DNA of 64,000 nucleotides, from positions 62,001 to 126,000 of the forward strand of contig NZ_CANPVO010000015.1 of the NCBI RefSeq assembly GCF_947581785.1. The letters are read 5' to 3'. The notes under the pieces are model-generated. The model searched no databases, was not told where the DNA came from, and saw only the letters and a program-made list of their open reading frames with translations. Positions 58,410-64,000 of the stretch are shown in pieces. The stretch is from Candidatus Palauibacter polyketidifaciens (GTDB lineage: Bacteria > Gemmatimonadota > Gemmatimonadetes > Palauibacterales > Palauibacteraceae). The position numbers and the translations under genes were made by a program. Each line of letters begins with the position of its first letter. Positions within the stretch are counted from its first letter, which is position 1.

Positions 58410-59543
58410 TTACGCGAGGCCGGGAAACGCGAGCGCCGCTTCGGCGTTGAGCGACCACGGGCTGCGTTCCCCTCTCGCCAGGCGGAAGTGCGCGGCGGCG
58501 GCGATCATCGCCGCGTTGTCCGTCGCGAGGCGGGGAGACGGGGCGTACAACTCCCCGGACGAGCCCAGACGCTCGGCTAAACCTTCACGAAGACGGGAGT
58601 TCCGCGCCACTCCCCCACCCAGCACGACCCGCCGGCAGCCCGTCTGTTCCACGGCGCGTCGCGTCTTCTCGGCGAGGACATCGACCACGGCCTCCTGAAA
58701 GTCCGCCGCGAGGTCGTCGACGGCGTCGGCCAGGACGCCCTCCTCCTTCAGTTGCTCGGCGATCCGCGCCACGGCGGTCTTCAGCCCGGAAAAGGACATG
58801 TCGTAGTACGCCGGATCGCCGGGCAGGTCGCGCCGGCTCAGCATCGGGCGCGGGAGCCGGAAACGCCCCGCCGCGCCGCTCGTCCCGCCGGCCGCGGCGC
58901 CCCTTGCCGCCGCGACCCGCTCCGCCGCACGCTGGATCTCGGGCCCGCCCGGATACGGCAATCCGAGCCGGCGCGCGACCTTGTCGAACGCCTCGCCCGC
59001 CGCGTCGTCCCGCGTCTGGCCGAGGAGGCGGTAGCGCCCCCACGCCCGCGCCTCAAGGAGGAGCGTGTGTCCGCCGGACACGAGGAGGCCGATGAAGGGA
59101 GGCTGCGCGCCCTCGTGCTCGAGCGCGGTGCCGAACAGGTGCCCCTCCATGTGATGGACGCCGAGGAGGGGAAGCCTCCGCGCGAAGGCGTAGGCCTTGG
59201 CCCAGTTCACGCCCGCGAGAAGGGCGCCGACGAGCCCGGGCCCCGCCGTCACGCCGACGCCGGCGATGTCCGCGTGGTCGACTTCCGCCTCGTGCATGGC
59301 GTGCCGCACCATCGCGTCGAGCGAGCGGATGTGCTCGCGGGCGGCGATCTCCGGCACGACGCCCCCGAACGCGGCGTGCGCGTCCTGCGAGGCGATCGCG
59401 AGGCCCCGGATCCCGTTCTCGTCCACGACGGCGGCCGAGGTCTCGTCGCACGAGGTCTCGATTCCGAGAACCGGCCCACCCCGGAAGCCGGCGGCGGGCG
59501 CAACGGGGCGCGGCGCGGCGCCCGGGGCGGGCGGCGTCTCTAT
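58410..59543 (-). CDS. tsaD: tRNA threonylcarbamoyladenosine transferase TsaD
   Basis: TsaD transfers the threonylcarbamoyl group to A37 of ANN-decoding tRNAs. Signatures: VLGIETSCDETSAAVVDENG at the start, GVVPEIAAREHI, VGVTAGPGLVGALLAG, VHHMEGHLFG (metal-binding His), FIGLLVSGGHTLLLEA and GGGVARNSRLR. The core is complete. Start is problematic: no ATG/GTG/TTG lies before the conserved GIETSC; ATA 59543 overlaps the ybbR stop as ATAG and is in frame, giving 377 residues. A GTG in AAVVDENG would cut off essential residues. Confidence 0.93.
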   Translation of the reverse strand: METPPAPGAAPRPVAPAAGFRGGPVLGIETSCDETSAAVVDENGIRGLAIASQDAHAAFGGVVPEIAAREHIRSLDAMVRHAMHEAEVDHADIAGVGVTAGPGLVGALLAGVNWAKAYAFARRLPLLGVHHMEGHLFGTALEHEGAQPPFIGLLVSGGHTLLLEARAWGRYRLLGQTRDDAAGEAFDKVARRLGLPYPGGPEIQRAAERVAAARGAAAGGTSGAAGRFRLPRPMLSRRDLPGDPAYYDMSFSGLKTAVARIAEQLKEEGVLADAVDDLAADFQEAVVDVLAEKTRRAVEQTGCRRVVLGGGVARNSRLREGLAERLGSSGELYAPSPRLATDNAAMIAAAAHFRLARGERSPWSLNAEAALAFPGLA

Positions 59544-60487
59544 CGGTCCGGCGGGACGGAGGCGATACCCGCGCTCACCCGCTCCGGAACGAGGTCGATC
59601 GTCACCGTGCCGACCACGGCCTCGGGCAACTCGGCGCGCACGGGATAGGAGCCCGTCGATTCGAAGGAATTGGGGATGTCGACCGTCACGAGGAGGTCCC
59701 CCGGATCGAGTCCGTCCACGACGGCCGCGGGTCCGGTGACGACCACGGTGACGGTCGGCGGATCCACGGCGGCCATGATGGCCCGGGGACCCGTCGTGAC
59801 GACTTCGATCGCGAACAGGCGGGTGCGGAGAGAGTCCACGTCGACGGTCGCGATCACGGTGGCGGGATCGACGGAGAGTCCCGCGATATCGGGCGGCAGG
59901 GCGATCTCGAGTTGCTGGGTCACTCGCGTGGAGACGGCGCCGACGTCGAGCATGGCCGTCGTCACCTCGGAGATCTGGTTGACGAAGGACGCGGGCCCCT
60001 GGAGCCACACGCTGTCGGGGGCGACCTGCATGCCGACGACGAGCACGCCCGCCGCCGCCCTCGCATCCGTCCGGCCGGAGACCGCGACCCGCTTCGCCAC
60101 CCGCTCCTCCAGATACACGGTGACGGCTCCCGGAGAGACTCCCACGGGATCGAGTCCGAGTTCGCGGTCGTAGATGACCTCCGAGGCGGAGAGCGGAACC
60201 TGGACCACGGTGTCCTCGACCTGGTCGAGAACCTTCCGGATCACGGGCCTCTCGAAGCGGGCGGCAAACATCTGATTCCGGCGGCCGCGGAAGGTCGTCG
60301 TGATCTCGGCGGGCCGCACTTCGCGCAGACTCCACGCGGAATCCCTCACCTGGATCTCGAGGAGCGTCGAAACCGGCTGCTCGGCGATCTCGGCGTCGGC
60401 CGAGACGCTGAGCCAGAGAAGCACCGACAGGACGATCGCCGCGACCTTGTAGGGCCAGTTCTTCGTGAACGCGCTCTTGAAGTCCAT
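59540..60487 (-). CDS. YbbR/CdaR-like domain protein
   Basis: 315 residues. A cytosolic start MDFKSAFTKNWPYK is followed by a single TM helix (VAAIVLSVLLWLSVSADAE). Three to four YbbR modules (~75 residues each; e.g. VTVYLEERVAKRVAVSGRTD and AIMAAVDPPTVTVVVTGPAA) follow in the periplasm. In Firmicutes CdaR binds diadenylate cyclase CdaA; no CdaA gene is seen next to this one, so an independent envelope role is possible. It starts directly at the stop of the PASTA gene and its own stop overlaps tsaD. Confidence 0.87.
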   Translation of the reverse strand: MDFKSAFTKNWPYKVAAIVLSVLLWLSVSADAEIAEQPVSTLLEIQVRDSAWSLREVRPAEITTTFRGRRNQMFAARFERPVIRKVLDQVEDTVVQVPLSASEVIYDRELGLDPVGVSPGAVTVYLEERVAKRVAVSGRTDARAAAGVLVVGMQVAPDSVWLQGPASFVNQISEVTTAMLDVGAVSTRVTQQLEIALPPDIAGLSVDPATVIATVDVDSLRTRLFAIEVVTTGPRAIMAAVDPPTVTVVVTGPAAVVDGLDPGDLLVTVDIPNSFESTGSYPVRAELPEAVVGTVTIDLVPERVSAGIASVPPDR

Positions 60488-61297
60488 CTAGACTCTCTCG
60501 CTGCCGGGGGTCGCGGGCGCCGCTTCGCGGGTCGCAGGAACCGTGTCGCGGGCGGCGTCTCTCGTGAGGTCCGCGGTGGCGGAGTCGGGCGGCGTCCCCG
60601 CCACGATCACGGAGACGAACCCGTCGCCCCGGAGGGCGGAGCCGGGGGCCGGGCTCTGAAAGATGACGCGTCCCTGCACCTCCGGGGCTTCGACCTGGTA
60701 GCGGACGGCGCCCAGCTGCAGTTCCACCTCCTCAAGAAGAAGCTCGAGATCGTCCACATGGCGGCCCTGAAGGTCGGGAACCGCGACGATCGCCTTCCCC
60801 TGGCTGACGAAGAGGCGGACGCGGGCGGGGAGGGGGAGGCTCGTTCCGGCGGCGGGCTCCGTGCGGATCGCGCCGGCGACGGCGCTCTCGTCGGTCTCCT
60901 CGATATCGATATCGAAGCCGAGCCGGGTGAGGAGGGTCGCGGCCTCGCCGCCCGGGAGGCCGGCGAGATCGGGCACGACGCGTGTTTCGATGCCGGCGCT
61001 CGTCGTGAGCACGATCGTGTCCCCGGCCCGGGCGAGCTGGCCCGGGAGCGGTCGCTGGGCGACGACGGCGCCGGTGGGGATCTCGCCGTGATGGAGGCTG
61101 CCCTGCTCGGTGGAGACGAGCCCCAGCGCGGAGAGGCGTTCCCCGGCCTCGGCGAGCGATACGCCTGTGAGATCGGGGATCTCGGTGAAATCGACGTCGG
61201 TCGGATCTTCCGCCGCGGGGAAGAGCCGCATCGCGGCGTACGCGTAACCGACGCCGAACAGGGCGGCGAAGACGAGCGTCAGGCGCAGGAATCTCAC
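60488..61297 (-). CDS. Stand-alone PASTA-domain membrane protein
   Basis: 269 residues. N-terminal TM anchor FLRLTLVFAALFGVGYAYAA, then three PASTA domains: EIPDLTGVSLAEAGERLSAL, VVPDLAGLPGGEAATLLTRL and AVPDLQGRHVDDLELLLEEV, each ending in a (S/A)..PG....G....V strand. PASTA modules bind unlinked murein peptides or muropeptides. They normally belong to Ser/Thr kinases or PBPs; here no kinase or transpeptidase domain is attached. Immediate junction with ybbR (stop then ATG) implies a shared envelope job. Confidence 0.9.
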   Translation of the reverse strand: MRFLRLTLVFAALFGVGYAYAAMRLFPAAEDPTDVDFTEIPDLTGVSLAEAGERLSALGLVSTEQGSLHHGEIPTGAVVAQRPLPGQLARAGDTIVLTTSAGIETRVVPDLAGLPGGEAATLLTRLGFDIDIEETDESAVAGAIRTEPAAGTSLPLPARVRLFVSQGKAIVAVPDLQGRHVDDLELLLEEVELQLGAVRYQVEAPEVQGRVIFQSPAPGSALRGDGFVSVIVAGTPPDSATADLTRDAARDTVPATREAAPATPGSERV

Positions 61298-61304
61298 GGC
61301 GCGC

Positions 61305-62639
61305 TCACGCGATCCGCCGCAGACGCGCGGCGTAGGCGCCGTCCGTGCCGGTGAGCCACGGGCGCACGAAGAGGTCGCCGCGGGGCGTCACACAGTCGCT
61401 ACGCGCGCCCGCGCCGGGCAGATCGCGCCGGTAGTCGGGCCTGCGGTCCAGAAAGGCGTCCACCTGTCCTTCGTTCTCCTCGCGTTCGAGCGAACACGTG
61501 CTGTACACCAACAGCCCGCCCGGTCTCACGGCCGCGGCGCACGCGTCCACGATCTCGCGCTGCAGGGCCACGAGGTCGTCGAGGCCGCGCTGTTCGAGCC
61601 GCCAGCGGGCGTCGGCCCGCCGTCGCAGTACTCCGGTGCCCGTGCAGGGCACATCGGCGAGCACGGTCCCGGCCTCGGCGACCGGAAGCCGCCGCGCGTC
61701 GGCGACGGCCGCGCTCACCGGCAGCCCGAGCCGGCGGGCCGGCGCGCCGAGGCGGACCAGCCGCCGGTGCGAGATGTCGAGCGCCACGACCGCCACGCCG
61801 TACCCCGCGGCGAGCCCGAGGGCCTTCGTGCCCGGCGCCGCGCACACGTCGAGCACCGGCTCCGCGAGCCGGTCTCCCGTATAATCTACCACGGCGGAGG
61901 CCGCAGGGTCCTGAACCACCGCCCGCAGATGGGAGAGCGCCGTCTCCGGCAGCCCCCTTTCGAGCCGGTAGGAGCGCGGCCAGCCCGGGACGGGCTCGAG
62001 TTCCACGCCGTCGGGCGGCGCCGGATCCCCCCCGTCCAACATGCGCACGACGACGTCGGGCGGCCGGTTGTGCTGTTCGACGAGCCGCCGCACGTCCGCC
62101 AACTCCCAGCGGGCGAGCCATCGCCGGACGAGCCACTCCGGATGCGAACCCCAGGAGCAGAGGTGTCCCACCGGGTCCTCGTCCGGATCGGGGAAGGGGT
62201 CGCCGCCCGCAGGCGCGCCCGCGCGGCCGGCCGCCCGCGCATCCGCACCGCCGCCGGAATCGGCGTCGCGGCGCCTCGCGAGCGCCCGCAGAACGGCGTT
62301 CACGTACCCCGCGCGCCGGCGCCCCAGCACGGAACGCGCCGCGCCGACGGTCTCCCCCACCGCCGCGTGGTCCGGCGTCCGCAACTCCGTGAGCTGGTAT
62401 ACGCCGATGCGAAGCCAGTCGCGCACCGCCCGGTCCATGCGGGAGGGCGGCCGGTCGGCGCAGGCCCCAATCCAGGCGTCGAGGCGGGCGCGCAGGCGGA
62501 GGCAGCCGAAGGCGATGTCCAGCGCGAGTCCGCGGTCGGCCGGGTCCACGGCCGGGAGGACGCGCGATGCCGCGCGGTCGGAGAGCGTCCCGCGCCGCAC
62601 CTCGCCCAGGATCCGGTGGGCCGCCGCGCGGGGGTTCAA
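61305..62639 (-). CDS. rsmB: 16S rRNA (cytosine(967)-C(5))-methyltransferase
   Basis: RsmB methylates C967 in the small-subunit rRNA. TTG 62639 overlaps the thiG stop (TTGA) and gives the usual N-terminus NPRAAAHRILGEVRRG; 444 residues. N-terminal NusB-like domain (LALDIAFGCLRLRARLDAWI, RIGVYQLTEL). MTase domain: VLDVCAAPGTKALGLA (motif I), VVALDISHRRL, VLADVPCTGTGVLRRR (catalytic Cys in PCTGTG; the second, TCS Cys, in YSTCSLEREENE). A Gly/Ala/Asp-rich insert near 130-150 and loss of nothing essential. Confidence 0.95.
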   Translation of the reverse strand: MNPRAAAHRILGEVRRGTLSDRAASRVLPAVDPADRGLALDIAFGCLRLRARLDAWIGACADRPPSRMDRAVRDWLRIGVYQLTELRTPDHAAVGETVGAARSVLGRRRAGYVNAVLRALARRRDADSGGGADARAAGRAGAPAGGDPFPDPDEDPVGHLCSWGSHPEWLVRRWLARWELADVRRLVEQHNRPPDVVVRMLDGGDPAPPDGVELEPVPGWPRSYRLERGLPETALSHLRAVVQDPAASAVVDYTGDRLAEPVLDVCAAPGTKALGLAAGYGVAVVALDISHRRLVRLGAPARRLGLPVSAAVADARRLPVAEAGTVLADVPCTGTGVLRRRADARWRLEQRGLDDLVALQREIVDACAAAVRPGGLLVYSTCSLEREENEGQVDAFLDRRPDYRRDLPGAGARSDCVTPRGDLFVRPWLTGTDGAYAARLRRIA

Positions 62640-63412
62640 GCCGGCGGCGGCACGCCCTCGAGCGGGCTCGAAGGCACCGCCCATTCGCGTCGGGGCATGC
62701 GGCCGGCGAGGTAGGCGCGCCGGCCGGCCTCCACCGCCATCCGCATGGCGCCGGCCATCTCCACCGGGTCCTCCGCCGCCGCGATCGCCGTGTTCATGAG
62801 GATCCCGTCCACGCCCTGCTCCATCGTCGCGCAGGCGTCGGACGCCGTGCCCACGCCGGCGTCGACGATGACCGGAACGGACAGGCGGGACTTGATGATG
62901 CGGATGTTGAGCGGGTTGAGGAGTCCGAGACCGCTCCCGATCGGCGAGGCGAGCGGCATCACCGCGGCGGCCCCGGCCTCTTCGAGCCGCAACGCCGTGA
63001 TGAGGTCGTCGTTCGTGTACGGGAGCACGACGAACCCCTCGGCAACGAGCACGCGCGTGGCCTCGATCAACTCCTCGGTGTGGGGGAGGAGCGTGTCGGG
63101 GTCGCCGATGACCTCGAGCTTCACCCAGTCGCTCATGCCCGCCGCCCGCCCCAGCCGCGCCGCGCGGATCGCCTCCTCGGCGCTGTAGCAGGCGGCGGTG
63201 TTCGGCAGCAGGCTGAACTCGTCCGGGCTCAGCGTGCGGAGGATGTCGTCGCGGTCGGGGTTCTCGATGTCGACCCGGCGCACGGCGACGGTGACCATGT
63301 CGGCGCCGGAGGCTCGGATCGCTTCGAGCATGATCTCGGGACTCGGGTATTTCCCCGTTCCGACGATGAGCCGGGAAGCGAAGGTGCGGCCGGCGATTTC
63401 GAGCGGCGTCAT
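62636..63412 (-). CDS. thiG: Thiazole synthase
   Basis: ThiG builds the thiazole phosphate of thiamine from DXP, dehydroglycine and ThiS thiocarboxylate. 258 residues from ATG 63412 (MTPLEIAGRTFASRLIVGTG), one base after the thiS stop. Signatures: VTVAVRRVDIENP, LLPNTAACYSAEEAI, VKLEVIGDPDTLLPHTEELI, VLPYTNDDLITALRLEEAGA and VMPLASPIGSGLGLLNP; VPVIVDAGVGTASDA holds the phosphate loop. It is followed by rsmB in a 4-base overlap. No THI-box riboswitch was recognised near it; the operon start is outside the window. Confidence 0.97.
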   Translation of the reverse strand: MTPLEIAGRTFASRLIVGTGKYPSPEIMLEAIRASGADMVTVAVRRVDIENPDRDDILRTLSPDEFSLLPNTAACYSAEEAIRAARLGRAAGMSDWVKLEVIGDPDTLLPHTEELIEATRVLVAEGFVVLPYTNDDLITALRLEEAGAAAVMPLASPIGSGLGLLNPLNIRIIKSRLSVPVIVDAGVGTASDACATMEQGVDGILMNTAIAAAEDPVEMAGAMRMAVEAGRRAYLAGRMPRREWAVPSSPLEGVPPPA

Positions 63413-63413
63413 C

Positions 63414-63623
63414 TCATCCGCCTCCCACGAAGTGGACGAGTTCGACGCGGTCCCCCGCCTCCAGCTGCACGCTCTCGATCTCGGGCGGACGGACGATCCG
63501 CCGATTGAGTTCGACGACGAGCATGCGTCCATCGAGGCCGAGATCCCGGAGCAACGTCGCGACCGACGTTCCCGCGGGAATGTCCCGCTCCTTTCCGTTC
63601 ACCTGTATCTGCATGATTTCCAT
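63414..63623 (-). CDS. thiS: Sulfur-carrier protein ThiS
   Basis: 69 residues with beta-grasp fold signs: MQIQVNGKERDIPAGTSVAT, LLRDLGLDGRMLVVELNRRI and the C-terminal VELVHFVGGG. The terminal Gly-Gly is adenylated and converted to the thiocarboxylate that feeds ThiG. ATG 63623 or ATG 63614 could start it. It lies between thiE and thiG. A near-match of the CGTTCCCGCGGGAACG palindrome (63567-63582, one mismatch) falls in the coding frame. Confidence 0.95.
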   Translation of the reverse strand: MEIMQIQVNGKERDIPAGTSVATLLRDLGLDGRMLVVELNRRIVRPPEIESVQLEAGDRVELVHFVGGG

Positions 63624-63671
63624 GAGGTCCGTATCCGGTAGTGATCCGTCCGGCGGTGCGTGCGAGTCCGG

Positions 63672-64000
63672 TCAGCCGTCCCGCCGGTCGAGCCGGTCGA
63701 GCTGTCTGCGCAGGCCGAGCGCGGCTCGCGCCGGGTCCGGCGCGGACCACACGGCCCGCCCTACCACGATGCCGTACGCTCCCGCCTCCGTCACCTCCTC
63801 GACCCGATCCGCGCCGATGCCTCCGATCGCGAGGATCGGGGGCGGACGCCGAGCGGAAGGTCGGTGAACGGCGAGCCGGTGGGCGGTCAGTCGGCGGCGA
63901 ACCGCGGACACGGCGGCGGGACCGCTTCCCTCGACCCCCGGGTGCGAGGGCGTCGCGTAGATCGTGCCGAGCACGATGTACTCAGCGCCCTCCCGGGCCG
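63672..64000 (-). CDS. Thiamine phosphate synthase-like protein, 5' end outside the window
   Basis: The frame enters from the right edge and stops at 63672. It shows the C-terminal part of the TenI/ThiE barrel: AEYIVLGTIYATPSHPGVEG, then a variable Arg-rich insert, and the phosphate-binding PILAIGGIGADRVEEVTEAG and AYGIVVGRAVWSAPDP. ThiE joins HMP-PP and the thiazole phosphate. In genuine ThiE the first motif is usually GxGP(V/I)xPTxTK; here it is LGTIYATPSHPG, closer to TenI-type proteins. It heads thiS-thiG in the same direction. Confidence 0.82.
   Translation of the reverse strand, partial: AREGAEYIVLGTIYATPSHPGVEGSGPAAVSAVRRRLTAHRLAVHRPSARRPPPILAIGGIGADRVEEVTEAGAYGIVVGRAVWSAPDPARAALGLRRQLDRLDRRDG

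Overview
The window is a 64-kb piece of a high-GC bacterial chromosome with a Gram-negative envelope: it has a TonB-dependent receptor, an Omp85 (TamA/BamA-like) barrel with TamB, Lgt, many lipoprotein signal peptides and a murein-recycling set. Its style points to the Gemmatimonadota (perhaps a host-associated lineage): a PspA-YbjN-small membrane protein set, a YbbR and stand-alone PASTA pair, giant Ig-like/LRR lipoproteins and GTG/TTG-rich starts. That assignment rests on gene style, not on an rRNA marker.

Layout. 1-2.8 kb: tail of an unidentified gene, then a tightly coupled AAA ATPase - PIN nuclease - RNA ligase operon with visibly lower GC than its surroundings; this is the best candidate for an undescribed (defence or RNA-repair) system. 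2.9-11 kb: murein amidase, small outer-membrane barrel, 2-TM protein, large TonB receptor, tRNA-Lys, a secreted protein, a PIN-toxin remnant, a methyltransferase and a GH113-like lipoprotein. 11-23 kb, almost all minus strand: rnhB-rplS-trmD-rimM-rpsP-ffh, purA, a DapA-family aldolase, a 2-hydroxyacid dehydrogenase, trpS, a DUF1611/DgcN-like protein and a Psp-type cluster. 24-26.4 kb: a decayed mobile or toxin-antitoxin patch (intact HigA-like antitoxin, broken HigB-like toxin with intact palindromic operator, broken integrase), followed by small membrane proteins with 11-residue coiled-coil repeats. 26.4-43.2 kb: four very large secreted lipoproteins (LRR-metzincin, Ig-HNH, Calx-beta-like, Ig-leishmanolysin), interrupted by uvrA and another repeat protein. 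43.2-49.4 kb: Na+/solute symporter, a NagZ-beta-lactamase fusion and a divergent NamZ, a coherent peptidoglycan-recycling group. 49.4-64 kb: lipid kinase, tamB-tamA-lgt, tsaD-ybbR-PASTA, and rsmB-thiG-thiS-thiE (thiE runs off the end).

How the genes work together. Housekeeping blocks are classic translation operons. NamZ and NagZ act in sequence on murein fragments, and the coupled symporter may import a product. The lipoprotein cluster looks like a cell-surface adhesion and degradation arsenal. Many adjacent genes are coupled through 4-base NTGA overlaps, and in at least two cases the only available start codon is CTG.
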